From Planctomycetota bacterium (lineage in GTDB: Bacteria > Planctomycetota > JAJSAM01 > JAJVHW01), in NCBI GenBank assembly GCA_021414065.1, contig JAIOPE010000106.1:1-60002 (forward strand): a stretch of 60,002 bases of DNA, given 5' to 3'. A program made the translations under genes and the position numbers. Shown piece after piece: positions 34,226 to 43,091 of the stretch. The notes beneath the pieces were generated by a model. That model had not been told where the DNA came from. It did not search any database and worked only from the letters and a program-made list of their open reading frames with translations. Position 1 is the first letter of the stretch, and each line of letters starts with the position of its first letter.

Positions 34226-37200
34226 TCAGGACGTGAACAGCGCCTCGCGTTCGACCGTCTTGAGCGCGGCGCGGAGCTCCGAAGTGATGATCTGCAGGTT
34301 CACGCCGAACGGGTTCGGCTTCTTCGCGAGCGCCTGCACCAGCGGGTCCTTGGTGATCGCCGCCGCGTTCCGGCGTACGTCGCGCAGCACGACTTCGCGC
34401 GCGGCCTTCGCCTTGTCCGACTTCTTCGCCTGCACGAGCGCCGCGACGGACGCGGTGAATGCCTGCGGCGGGAACTTCGTCGAGAGGCCCCGCAGGCGGG
34501 GGAGGAGCGCCTTCACGCCATCCGCCACCTTCGGGCCGTTCGTGCCGTCTTCCTTCACCGAGGTCTCGATGCGATCCGCGAGCGACTTCACGTGCTTGCC
34601 GAACGCGGCTGCGGCGGATCGCCAAGCGGCCTCCGCTCCGTCGAGATCGCCCGAGACGTCCACGGTGGTGCCGTTCGGGTTCCGGATGATCCGGCGCGCC
34701 GCGGTGATCCCGTTCTTCACTCGCTCGCTCGCCGCGGTGAACGACTGGACGACGCGGTCCATCGGGGGCGACGCATTCGCGAGCTTCTTCTTGTGGGGGA
34801 CGCGCGAGCGCAGGTCCATGTACGGCGCGACGAGCTTGTCGGCGACCTCAAGCGTCCGCTCGAGTTCCGTGAGGAGCGACTCGTCGCCGCCCTTCGTGGC
34901 CATCACCCAGCGGGCCTGATCGCGGAACTGCTTGAAGTCCTGCCGGAGTCCTTCGTACTGGCGGCAGTACGAGATCACGGCATCCTGCTCGCGCTTCGCT
35001 TCCGCGTTCACGCGGCCGAGCGCTTCGCGCGGGTCGGGCGAGGTGCGAATGGCTTCCAGTTCTTCCAGGATGCTCGCGAGCGCCAGGAACGCGGCGTCGA
35101 GTCCGCCCTCCGTCTTCGCGGTCTCCTTTGCGCTCTCGACGCGGGTCGCGACCCGTTTCTCGAACGCGCCGACGTCCACCTTGCCGAACGACAGCGTCGT
35201 GGCCGTGCTCCCGACGAGGGACTCCAGCGTCTTCTTGACGCGCTCCGCGGTCTCGCCGAACTGCACGTAGCGTTCGGCGACCTTGTCGGCCTCGACCTGC
35301 GCGCGGGCGCAATCCACGATCAGCGGTTCGAGGAACACGAGCGCGTCGGCGGGGGCCATGGTCTTCGACTTCGCACACTCCGCCTCCGACCGGTCGGAGA
35401 GGCGTCGCCAAGTGTCGGGCATGCGCTCGAGAACGTTGCCGCCGAGACTCTGGGCGATCTTCGACCAGGCATCCTCGACCTTCGCGAACGTGGGCCCGTC
35501 TTTCGGCGGCTTCACCGCTTCGGCGAACTTCTGCTCGAGCGCGGCGGTCTCCTCCTCCGCCTGCCGGATCAGGTCCGGATCGCCGCTCTCGAACATCGCC
35601 TGCAGGTCCTCGGTCTGCTCGACGACCGTCTGGTAGTAGGCCTTGAAGGTCTCCTTCGAGCCCTGCTCGTTCCGCACCTTCTTTGCGAGACCGCCGGTCC
35701 GCTCGCGGCCCTTCGACGCACGCTGCTCGAGCGACTTCGTGATCCGCTCGATCTGGGCGTCCACGAGCTTCTCGATCGCCTTGAAGTCGGGGTTCTCGAC
35801 GTCGAGCACGTTGCGGAATGCCGACACGTCGCCGCCGCGGCTCTCGAGGAGCGAGAGCTTCGACCGGACCACCTTCGGACGTGCCTGGTCGTCTTCGAGG
35901 ACGTCGGCGTCGAACCCTTCCCGCTGCAGGCGGGCGCGGCCGGACACACTGCGCGCGGCGACGTCGAGCGCCCGCGTCGCGAGGTCGAGGTCGCGCTGCA
36001 GCTTCTTCAACTCCGCTTCGAACGTCTCGTCCGGCGTGCTGCCCTCGGGGACCTTCGGGTCGGCGACGAACTTCTTCCAGCGTGCGATGAGGAGTTGCAC
36101 GGCCTTCACCGGGGCGACCGCACCCACGTTCCGGATTCCGACGAGGTGTTCGTCAGCGAACTTCTGCACGGCCTGCTCGGCGCCTGCGATGAGCTCCGTG
36201 GCCTGCGCGCGCACCTTGCCCGCCGCGATACCGATCGCTTTCGGGTCCTGGTCGCCGAGGACCTTGCGAATGGCGACCATCCGCTCGTCGTACTCCTTCA
36301 GCAACGTGGTGCCGCGGCCGACGCTGGTCTGCCAGTCGCGTGTCTGCTTCGTGCCGTCGATCAGCGTTCGCATCTCGGGGCGCAGCGAGACGAGGCCGCC
36401 GGACCGCTCCGGCCAACCCTCGACGATCGGCTTCCCGTCGGTCAGCCGCTGCTCCAGCTCCGTCTCGAGCTTCGTCCACTCGTCCTTCGACTTCGTCAGG
36501 ACGTCGGCCCGGTCCGCAAGCTGAAGCTCGATGGTGTCGAGCCTGTCGCTCGCGGCGCGCCAGGCCCGCGACGCCACTTCGACGTCGCGGATGCGGGCGA
36601 TCTCGCCGCGGACCGACTCAAGGTACCCGTCCGACGCGAGCCCGGCGAGGGGTGCGACGAACTTGGACTCGATGACGTCGAGTCGCTTGCGGACATCGCT
36701 CACGAGCGGCTTAGCGACCCGCGCCTCGTCGTCCACCGACGACCGGACCGCCGCGATGCGCTCGAGCGCCGCCTTCCGGTTCTTCGCGGCCTGCTCTGTT
36801 GTGAGGCCCTTCGTGAGCAGCGCCGACTCGAGCGCGTTGCGGAGTTCTGCGCGCCAGCCGCGGTACACCGTGTCGGGGACGAGTTCGTCGGTCTCGCCGG
36901 TCTTGATCGCGAGCGTCAACACGGCGCGGTGCATCCCGAGCACTTCGTCGTCGTACTGCGCGCCCTTCGTCCGCTCTTCCTCGTCTTGCTTGGCCTTTGC
37001 GAGGATCGCCGCGTGGCCCGTCGTCTTGTCGGTGAGGAGCTTCACCGCGGCGGCGAAGCCGCGCGTGAGACCGCCGACCTGCTTCAGCGAGTCGCGCGCC
37101 GCCTTGCGGAGCACGCCGAGGGCCACGCGCGCCGACTCCTGGCCCGGGAGTTCCTCCAGCCGGAGCGCTGCCTGCTCGAGCCGCAGCATCTCGCGGTCGT

Positions 37201-38941
37201 AGTCGCGCTGTGCGGCGAAGTCCTCCTTCATCGCCTTCTTCGTCTCGTCGGCGAAGCCCTGGGCGAGCTCCGCGAACTTCTCGAAGGGGGAGAGAAGCCG
37301 TCGAGCCTCCTTGAACGACTCGACCGTGCAGCCCCGCGCCTGCGTGTCGGATGCGCCGAGGATCTTCTCCATCTGCGCGATGACGCGGACCATGCGCTCG
37401 TCGGCGAGCACGCCCTGGCCCGAGACGGCACCCGGCATCGAGAGCACCGACGTGATGCGCTCGACGGCTTCGCGTCGCGCCTTGAGGTAGACCTCGCGCT
37501 CCTTGCCGGCGGGCCCGGCGGCCTTCTGCGCCCGTGTGAGGAGGTCGTCGATGGTGCCGAGCGGCTCCATGGCGCGGCCGACCGCGTCGCCGTCGCGGGC
37601 CTCCGACACCGCGAGTTCGGCGTCGGACACGACCTTCGCTGCGGCCGACGTGTCCACGTAGCCGAGTTTCTCCACCTTCGTGACCTTCGCGCGCGCCTTC
37701 GACAGCGCGATCAGCGTCTCGGCGGCCTTCGGCGCGAGCTTTCGTGCCTCGTCGGCGCGGTCCGCAAGTTCCTGCGCCGCGACGGCGGCCTCCCAGACCT
37801 TCCCGTGCGAGTCGCCGGCGTCGAGCGCGCGGCGTGTCGTGTTCACGCCGGAGAGAATCTCGGTCGCCTGCGCGACGAGCGGCCCGTAGCCGACGGTCCC
37901 CTGGCAGGAGAGGATCGCCCGCTCCGCCTGCCGGAGCGCGCGATCGGCCGCGCCCCACGCCTGGATCGTGACTTCGGCGCGGGACTTCGCGGAGTTCGCA
38001 GCGTTCAGCGCGGTCTCGAACTTGACCCGCGCGCCGTTGATCTGCTCGGTCGTCGTGGCGTTCGAGAACTCCGTCCGGCCGATGCCCAGGGGGCCGGTCG
38101 CCGGCGCGAGGTCGATGAACCGGAACTTCGACAGATCCTGCACGGCCAGGTCGGCAGCTCTCATGGCGTCGCCGGCAGCCTTCGCCACGCCGGACGCCTG
38201 CCGCGCCCGCTCCAGCTCTGCGGCCGGGTCCATGAGCAGGTCGATCGCCTCGGTCCACGCCTTGGCCGTCGCTGCGGACGCGTGAACGATCGCCCGGCCG
38301 ATGCACGCGTCGATCGCTTCCGCGGGGGCGGACACGGCCTTGCAGACATCGTGCCCCGGCAGACTCTGCGCCTCGTCGCGGGCCGCCTCGGCGCGATCGA
38401 GGGCGTCGTTGAACGCGGTGCGGGCCTTGCCCGCAGCCGGCGCGGTGCGGACGAAGTCCTCGACCGATTCGGTGAGCGTCTCCAGCTTCTTCCGGCAGGG
38501 CTCGAGCTCGTCGGTGGACGTCGCGTCGGCGAGAGCGATCTCGAGGTCGGAAAGCGACTTCGCGAGCACCGGTGCGTCCATGCCCGTCGTGCCGACGGCC
38601 TCGGCGAGCTTGCGATCGAGTCGCGACCGTTCCTTCTCGAGCCGCGCCCGCGCCGTCTCCAGCCCTGTGTCCTGCCGCACCGGTGTTGGCGTTGACGTCG
38701 AGGTTGGCTCCTTCGGCGTCCCCTGTTTCTGCGGAGTCGGCACCGGCGGTTTCGACGTCGGACGCGTCGGCGGGGTCTTCTCTTGCGTGGGCGTCTCGAC
38801 CGGCGTCTTCACGACGCTCGGTTTCCGCGAACCCAGCTTCAACGTGCCGCGCTCTTTCGTGGAGGCGTAGACGCGCCCGAACGGCGTGCGGGTTCCGGTT
38901 CCCTCGGACGGCTGCTTCGGCGGGGTCTTGTCGTTCGACAT
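34226..38941 (-). CDS. Giant 1571-residue coiled-coil/helical-repeat protein, unknown family
   Basis: Residues 1 to about 95 are Pro/Thr/Lys-rich and probably disordered. The rest is almost entirely helical, with many charged segments of about 90-110 residues separated by short Gly/Pro breaks, like spectrin-type bundles. No membrane helix, signal peptide or enzymatic motif is visible. Cysteines are few and scattered. It is the middle gene of the minus operon. A scaffold, adhesin-like rod or T6SS cargo is possible; nothing in the sequence decides. Long antisense frames here are GC-related shadows. Confidence 0.8.
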   Translation of the reverse strand: MSNDKTPPKQPSEGTGTRTPFGRVYASTKERGTLKLGSRKPSVVKTPVETPTQEKTPPTRPTSKPPVPTPQKQGTPKEPTSTSTPTPVRQDTGLETARARLEKERSRLDRKLAEAVGTTGMDAPVLAKSLSDLEIALADATSTDELEPCRKKLETLTESVEDFVRTAPAAGKARTAFNDALDRAEAARDEAQSLPGHDVCKAVSAPAEAIDACIGRAIVHASAATAKAWTEAIDLLMDPAAELERARQASGVAKAAGDAMRAADLAVQDLSKFRFIDLAPATGPLGIGRTEFSNATTTEQINGARVKFETALNAANSAKSRAEVTIQAWGAADRALRQAERAILSCQGTVGYGPLVAQATEILSGVNTTRRALDAGDSHGKVWEAAVAAQELADRADEARKLAPKAAETLIALSKARAKVTKVEKLGYVDTSAAAKVVSDAELAVSEARDGDAVGRAMEPLGTIDDLLTRAQKAAGPAGKEREVYLKARREAVERITSVLSMPGAVSGQGVLADERMVRVIAQMEKILGASDTQARGCTVESFKEARRLLSPFEKFAELAQGFADETKKAMKEDFAAQRDYDREMLRLEQAALRLEELPGQESARVALGVLRKAARDSLKQVGGLTRGFAAAVKLLTDKTTGHAAILAKAKQDEEERTKGAQYDDEVLGMHRAVLTLAIKTGETDELVPDTVYRGWRAELRNALESALLTKGLTTEQAAKNRKAALERIAAVRSSVDDEARVAKPLVSDVRKRLDVIESKFVAPLAGLASDGYLESVRGEIARIRDVEVASRAWRAASDRLDTIELQLADRADVLTKSKDEWTKLETELEQRLTDGKPIVEGWPERSGGLVSLRPEMRTLIDGTKQTRDWQTSVGRGTTLLKEYDERMVAIRKVLGDQDPKAIGIAAGKVRAQATELIAGAEQAVQKFADEHLVGIRNVGAVAPVKAVQLLIARWKKFVADPKVPEGSTPDETFEAELKKLQRDLDLATRALDVAARSVSGRARLQREGFDADVLEDDQARPKVVRSKLSLLESRGGDVSAFRNVLDVENPDFKAIEKLVDAQIERITKSLEQRASKGRERTGGLAKKVRNEQGSKETFKAYYQTVVEQTEDLQAMFESGDPDLIRQAEEETAALEQKFAEAVKPPKDGPTFAKVEDAWSKIAQSLGGNVLERMPDTWRRLSDRSEAECAKSKTMAPADALVFLEPLIVDCARAQVEADKVAERYVQFGETAERVKKTLESLVGSTATTLSFGKVDVGAFEKRVATRVESAKETAKTEGGLDAAFLALASILEELEAIRTSPDPREALGRVNAEAKREQDAVISYCRQYEGLRQDFKQFRDQARWVMATKGGDESLLTELERTLEVADKLVAPYMDLRSRVPHKKKLANASPPMDRVVQSFTAASERVKNGITAARRIIRNPNGTTVDVSGDLDGAEAAWRSAAAAFGKHVKSLADRIETSVKEDGTNGPKVADGVKALLPRLRGLSTKFPPQAFTASVAALVQAKKSDKAKAAREVVLRDVRRNAAAITKDPLVQALAKKPNPFGVNLQIITSELRAALKTVEREALFTS

Positions 38942-39021
38942 GCGCGGTACTCCGGGCGTTCGGGCGGGAAGTCAGAGACGGACGGGGAGGTCGGACGCCG
39001 CGCTCTCGCGCGACACGCTCG

Positions 39022-40143
39022 TCACTTCGCGGGGGTCAGGTCGCGGCGGATCTCTGCGAGTGCGCCGAGCAGTGGCGTCCGCAGGTCGAAAGCGAGGTCG
39101 CAGATGTCGGCGACGACGTCGTCGTCCTTCAGCCAGCGTTCGAGCTCGTCCACCTGACGCAGCTCGGTCGGCTGCGCCGTGAGCTGGCGCGCCACCGCGC
39201 CGAGCTGGATGACAGCCTTGTCCTTCTCGGGGTGCTCGGCCGAGTTCAGGTCGGCCGCGACGGCCTTCAGTTGCGTGACGATCTCGGTTCGCGCGGCGAC
39301 CCAGGCGTCGAGGGAGCGCTTCGACACGGCGAGCTCGGGTGCCGTCGGCTTCCGAAGCGGGGGCACTCGCGGCTCGGTCGGCGGAGCCCCGTCGGCCGCG
39401 GGCTCCTCGGTGTCGTTCGCGTCGTCGATCGTGGTCTTGCCGTCGGTGACGGCGACCCCGAGCTTCTTCTTCGTCCAGTGGCGGATCGCGCCCGCGAGGC
39501 CCGCGGCGAGTCCGCCCCGGACCGCGGGGACGACGAACGTGTACTTCCCGTCGCGCCAGACGCAGGTGCCCGTCACGGGCGACTTCGGGCTCTTCACCGA
39601 CTCGGAGAGGAGTTTCCGGTCGGCGGGCGCGATCATGCGCGCCACGGCGAGGGCCCAGGCGGGGGCGCCCGGCACCGCCAGGAACGCGAGATCCGCCTCG
39701 CCGTCGGCCGCTTTCACGCGGGCGAGGCCGGCGAGCAGTCGCTTGCCGATGTCGGGGGAGTTCTCGTCGCCCTCGTCGCCGCCGTCGTCCGCGGGCGCGG
39801 CCTTCTGCGCCGCGTCGGCCTTCGCCGTCTTCGCGGCGTCGGGCTTCTCCTTCGGGGCGGGGGCCTTCGCCGCGGCCTCGGCCGCGGCGCGCGCCTTCGC
39901 GGCCTCCTTCACCATTTCGTCGAGCCACGCCGCGGCGTCGTCGACGGCGGCCACCGCCTTGTCCTTCCGCAGCTTCTTCGCGGTGGCGGCGATGTCATCG
40001 AGCGTCGCCAGGCGCGCCTTGGCGTCGCCGTCGGCGCCGAGCTTCGCGAGGGTGGCCAGCGACTTCGCCAGTCCGTCGTCCTTCAGCTTGTGCCGGACGG
40101 CGAGGGCCTTCCAGCCGAGCTCGCCCAGGTGCTTCTCTGCCAT
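39022..40143 (-). CDS. 373-residue two-part protein, unknown family; first gene of minus operon
   Basis: Starts at an ATG preceded on its strand by GGAGGACCTCGAC (a good ribosome site). Residues 1-85 are helical, 85-130 are Ala/Lys/Asp low complexity, and 130-245 look like a globular alpha/beta domain containing G-T-C-V-W-R-D-G-K-Y-T-F and a Gly/Ala helix before H-W-T-K-K-K. The C-terminal 100 residues are helical again. It begins M-A-E-K like the divergent gene at 40362. I do not recognise the globular domain; it is the best handle for a structure-based search of this module. Confidence 0.75.
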   Translation of the reverse strand: MAEKHLGELGWKALAVRHKLKDDGLAKSLATLAKLGADGDAKARLATLDDIAATAKKLRKDKAVAAVDDAAAWLDEMVKEAAKARAAAEAAAKAPAPKEKPDAAKTAKADAAQKAAPADDGGDEGDENSPDIGKRLLAGLARVKAADGEADLAFLAVPGAPAWALAVARMIAPADRKLLSESVKSPKSPVTGTCVWRDGKYTFVVPAVRGGLAAGLAGAIRHWTKKKLGVAVTDGKTTIDDANDTEEPAADGAPPTEPRVPPLRKPTAPELAVSKRSLDAWVAARTEIVTQLKAVAADLNSAEHPEKDKAVIQLGAVARQLTAQPTELRQVDELERWLKDDDVVADICDLAFDLRTPLLGALAEIRRDLTPAK

Positions 40144-40361
40144 GTCGAGGTCCTCCGAGCGAGTGCCTGCGTCCGCTGGATCGCGCGACGGGGCGGCGAA
40201 GCGTCCGACCCCCAGGTGATCGAGTCAACGAGATTCGTCTCGCCCGACGACAGCTTCGCAACGCACGCAGGTCGAGACTGTGGTCACCGGGAAAGTCCCG
40301 CGGCCCGCACGGGGCGATAGCATCCCGGCGCCCACGAACCAGAACCGACGGAGGTCCCCCC
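40144..40361. promoter_or_regulatory. Divergent promoter region for the helical-protein module
   Basis: 218 bases between two start codons facing apart, so both promoters must lie here. On the plus side a TAGCAT hexamer (40318-40323) could be a -10 element 38 bases before the ATG; no clear -35 fits. On the minus strand TTGACT (plus-strand AGTCAA, 40223-40228) could be a -35, but the -10 position is poor. GGAGG at 40351-40355 is the ribosome site of the plus gene. Confidence 0.4.
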
Positions 40362-41717
40362 ATGGCCGAGAAGACCGAAACGCTGATGAAGTCCTGCACC
40401 GATGCCACGAAGCGGCTCGAGCAGGACATCTCCGGGATCGAGTCTCAGATGAAGGCGCTGACCGGCGCGCTCTCCCGGCTGGAGGCGATGGACGACGGGA
40501 AGGACGTGAAGGTCCTCCAGGTGAGCATGGAGTCCGTCGTGACGGAGAGGACGTTCACGCGCGGCGTCTTCAGTCGCATGGACATCTCGATCGATCGCGC
40601 TCAGAAGGCGGCGAAGGAACTCGCGGCGAAGGTCAAGTCGAAGGACTTCCTCAACCACTTCAAGGACCAGAAGTCCCTGGGTGCCGCGAAGGTCACGCTC
40701 AAGGCGACCGAGGACGCGATCGCCGACGCGGTGAAGGCGAAGTCCACGGGCGAGTCCGCGATGATGAAGCTGGAGCGCAAGGCGGAGGAGCAGTCCGCCC
40801 GCGTGGTGCAGCTCTCGAAGGCCGCGACGCGCGGCGGCGACTCGGGCGCGAAGGAGGTCGTCGAGGACCTCGAGGCGTTCGTCCGCGACACCGTGAAGTC
40901 GTCCTCGGCGGCGCTGGCGAAGATCGTCACCGTCACCCAGGGCAAGGAGAAGCTCCTCGCCGCCCTGCAGAACGAGCTGAAGTCGAAGAAGACCTGGACC
41001 ACCGCGGAACGCGACAATCGGATCGACGGCGCCAACGTTCAGTTCAAGGAGCTCGAGGAGCTCCAGTCGCAGGCGCAGAAGCTCACCGGCCACGTCCGCA
41101 ACGTCCTCGACAAGATCCCGGTCGGGCCCGTGAAGGGCGAGTCCACGGTGAAGGCCGCGCTCGCGAAGGCCGACGCCGCGTGCAATGCGTTCATCAAGGC
41201 GCAGTCCGTCACAGAGGACCGGGTGCTCGACGTCGCGTCCGCGTTCCGCGACATCAAGTCGGACCTCGACATCGTCGCGACCACCGACGGGAACCTGAAC
41301 CTCGACGCCGAGCGCAAGAAGGCGATGCAGACGCTCGAGCAGTACCTGACCATCGCCGAGCACGCCCCGACGTGGAGCCAGTTCGAGGGGTCGTTCGAGA
41401 CCTGCAAGGGCTGGATCAACGAGGTTGCGCCGTGGGTCAAGACGCCGTCGCTCCTGGGCGAGAAGGAGCGTGCGCGCCTCGGCGTCATCGCGAAGGGCCT
41501 GGGCGACGAGCAGATGCAGTGCGATGCGTCGTTCCCCGGCGTGGTCCGCACGCTCAAGCAGGCCGAGGCGATCGCGAAGCGCTGGAAGAACGTGAAGGAG
41601 ATCCAGACTGCGTTCAAGCAGATCGGGACCTTCGTCGCGCTGCGGAAGAAGCAGTACGACGCGTTCAAGAAGGCCGCGACCGGCCTCGAAGCCGCGCTCA
41701 AGAAGCTCGGCGCGTAG
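40362..41717 (+). CDS. 451-residue coiled-coil protein, unknown family, divergent from the minus operon
   Basis: Lysine-, alanine- and glutamate-rich throughout, with nearly continuous heptad-like helices; no signal peptide, membrane helix or catalytic motif. Composition and pattern resemble the 494-residue protein after PAAR and parts of the 1571-residue protein, which is why I group them. The second half has a W-containing segment (about 335-360) that may be a small packed domain. ATG 40362 has GGAGG at the right distance. A 39-base gap separates it from the ComEA-like gene, so a shared transcript is possible but probably accidental. Confidence 0.75.
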   Translation: MAEKTETLMKSCTDATKRLEQDISGIESQMKALTGALSRLEAMDDGKDVKVLQVSMESVVTERTFTRGVFSRMDISIDRAQKAAKELAAKVKSKDFLNHFKDQKSLGAAKVTLKATEDAIADAVKAKSTGESAMMKLERKAEEQSARVVQLSKAATRGGDSGAKEVVEDLEAFVRDTVKSSSAALAKIVTVTQGKEKLLAALQNELKSKKTWTTAERDNRIDGANVQFKELEELQSQAQKLTGHVRNVLDKIPVGPVKGESTVKAALAKADAACNAFIKAQSVTEDRVLDVASAFRDIKSDLDIVATTDGNLNLDAERKKAMQTLEQYLTIAEHAPTWSQFEGSFETCKGWINEVAPWVKTPSLLGEKERARLGVIAKGLGDEQMQCDASFPGVVRTLKQAEAIAKRWKNVKEIQTAFKQIGTFVALRKKQYDAFKKAATGLEAALKKLGA

Positions 41718-41756
41718 CCGCCCACATTCCGCGTCGTCACCGGGTCGCGCCCCGGC

Positions 41757-42122
41757 GTGAGCCCCGCGACTGCGCCCGTCGCCCCGGCGACCGCTCCCGA
41801 GCGGCTGGGCGACGTTCGGCTTCTCTTCGCTCTCGTCGCCACGCTGCTCGTGGTCTCCGTCGCCGAGCGAGCGCGTTACGACTCCGACGCGCCGCCCGAG
41901 CTTCCGATCGCGCCGTTCCGGATCGACGTGAACCACGCCGAGCCGGATGAACTCTCCGCGCTGCCGGGTGTCGGACCGTTGCTCGCGCTGCGGATCGACC
42001 GCGAGCGCCGATCCGGCGGCCCGTTCCGGTGCGCCGACGACCTCCAGCGCGTTCCCGGAATCGGCCCGACGGTCGTGGCGCGTCTCGCACCGCACGTGCG
42101 GTTCGACCCCGACGACCACTGA
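41757..42122 (+). CDS. ComEA-like helix-hairpin-helix membrane protein
   Basis: 121 residues from GTG 41757. One membrane helix (about 19-36) precedes a C-terminal pair of helix-hairpin-helix motifs: I-D-V-N-x-A-x-x-x-E-L-x-x-L-P-G-V-G near residues 55-72 and L-x-x-V-P-G-I-G near 96-103. This is the ComEA/competence helix-hairpin-helix pattern, binding double-stranded DNA outside the cytoplasmic membrane in natural transformation. No other competence gene is visible, so another DNA-binding role remains possible. The start lacks a good ribosome site. Confidence 0.8.
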   Translation: MSPATAPVAPATAPERLGDVRLLFALVATLLVVSVAERARYDSDAPPELPIAPFRIDVNHAEPDELSALPGVGPLLALRIDRERRSGGPFRCADDLQRVPGIGPTVVARLAPHVRFDPDDH

Positions 42123-42184
42123 ACGCGGCGCGAGCGAGCGAGGCGCGCCCCTGCCCGGATCGCCCAGAGCAGGCGCCGCCGGAC

Positions 42185-42190
42185 TATCCT
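42185..42190 (+). promoter_or_regulatory. Candidate -10 element of nadC (leaderless type)
   Basis: TATCCT ends exactly seven bases before the nadC ATG, which would place the transcript start on or next to the ATG. No ribosome site is present between them apart from a G-run. The same TATNNT-N7-ATG layout occurs before two other genes in this window (minus gene starting at 53225, plus gene starting at 55540). Confidence 0.45.
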
Positions 42191-42197
42191 CTCGGGG

Positions 42198-43091
42198 ATG
42201 CTCCAGACGGCACTCTCCGACGCCGAACGATCCGTGGTCGCCGCCGCCCTCGCCGAGGACTTCGCCCGGAGTGACGTGACGACGATGGCGCTGGTCCCGG
42301 CGGCTGCGCCCGGTTCCGCAGAGATCCGCGCGAAGCAGGCGGGAGTCGTCGCGGGCGTCGCCGTCGCCGAGGAGGCATTTCGCCAGGTGGACCCGCTCGT
42401 CAGGTTCTCGGCGCTCGCGCGCGACGGCGAGCGCGTCGTACCGGGTCGCGTCGTCGCTCGCATCGAGGGACCGCTCCTCTCGCTCCTCACCGGCGAGCGC
42501 GTGGCGGTGAACTTCCTCCAGCGGATGAGCGGAATTGCGACGTTCACCGCGCAGTTCGTCGCGGCGGTCTCCGGGACGAACGCGCGCATCCTGGCCACGC
42601 GGAAGACTGCACCGGGCCTGCGTCCGTTCGACCTCGCCGCGGTGCGCGCGGGCGGCGGCGGCGTTCACCGCGAGTCGCTCTCGGCGCAGGTGCTCGTGAA
42701 GGAGAACCACCTCCGCGCGGCCCGTGCGGCCGGCACGGCGCGGACGATGTCGGATGTCGTCGCTCGTGTCGTCGCGGCGGCCGCGGCCGCCGACGGCTCG
42801 CGTCCGAAGGTCGGCATCGAGGCGGCCGATCTCGCCGAGTTCCGCGCGGCGCTCGTCGCAGGCGTGGACGTCGTCCTGCTCGACAACTTCACGCCCGAGG
42901 CGTGTGCGGGCGCCGTGGCGATCCGCGCCGCGGTGTTCCCCGCGGGCGACGGACCGGAACTCGAGGCGTCCGGCGGGATCACGCTGGCGACGGTTGCCGA
43001 ATACGCCGCGACGGGTGTCGAACGCATCTCGATCGGCGCGCTCACGCACTCGGCCCCCGCGCTCGACTTGTCGATGAAGGTGGCGGGATGA
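42198..43091 (+). CDS. nadC: Nicotinate-nucleotide pyrophosphorylase (carboxylating), quinolinate phosphoribosyltransferase
   Basis: 297 residues. NadC converts quinolinate and phosphoribosyl pyrophosphate to nicotinate mononucleotide, CO2 and pyrophosphate in de novo NAD synthesis. Diagnostic motifs: E100-R-x-x-x-N-F-L-Q, T134-R-K-T-A-P-G-L-R, K-E-N-H near 171, L-D-N-F near 226, and E-A-S-G-G-I near 253, all intact. The length is normal. It heads a tightly packed run (nadC-birA-kinase-regulator), overlapping birA by ATGA. Confidence 0.96.
   Translation: MLQTALSDAERSVVAAALAEDFARSDVTTMALVPAAAPGSAEIRAKQAGVVAGVAVAEEAFRQVDPLVRFSALARDGERVVPGRVVARIEGPLLSLLTGERVAVNFLQRMSGIATFTAQFVAAVSGTNARILATRKTAPGLRPFDLAAVRAGGGGVHRESLSAQVLVKENHLRAARAAGTARTMSDVVARVVAAAAAADGSRPKVGIEAADLAEFRAALVAGVDVVLLDNFTPEACAGAVAIRAAVFPAGDGPELEASGGITLATVAEYAATGVERISIGALTHSAPALDLSMKVAG

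Noticed and set aside
30925-34236. 1103-residue plus-strand frame over the 1020-residue minus gene
   Set aside because: Arg-rich composition on the plus strand; the minus frame has normal composition and a fitting start.
34592-38695. 1367-residue plus-strand frame over the 1571-residue minus gene
   Set aside because: Arg/Leu/His-rich antisense reading; the minus frame has balanced helical composition.
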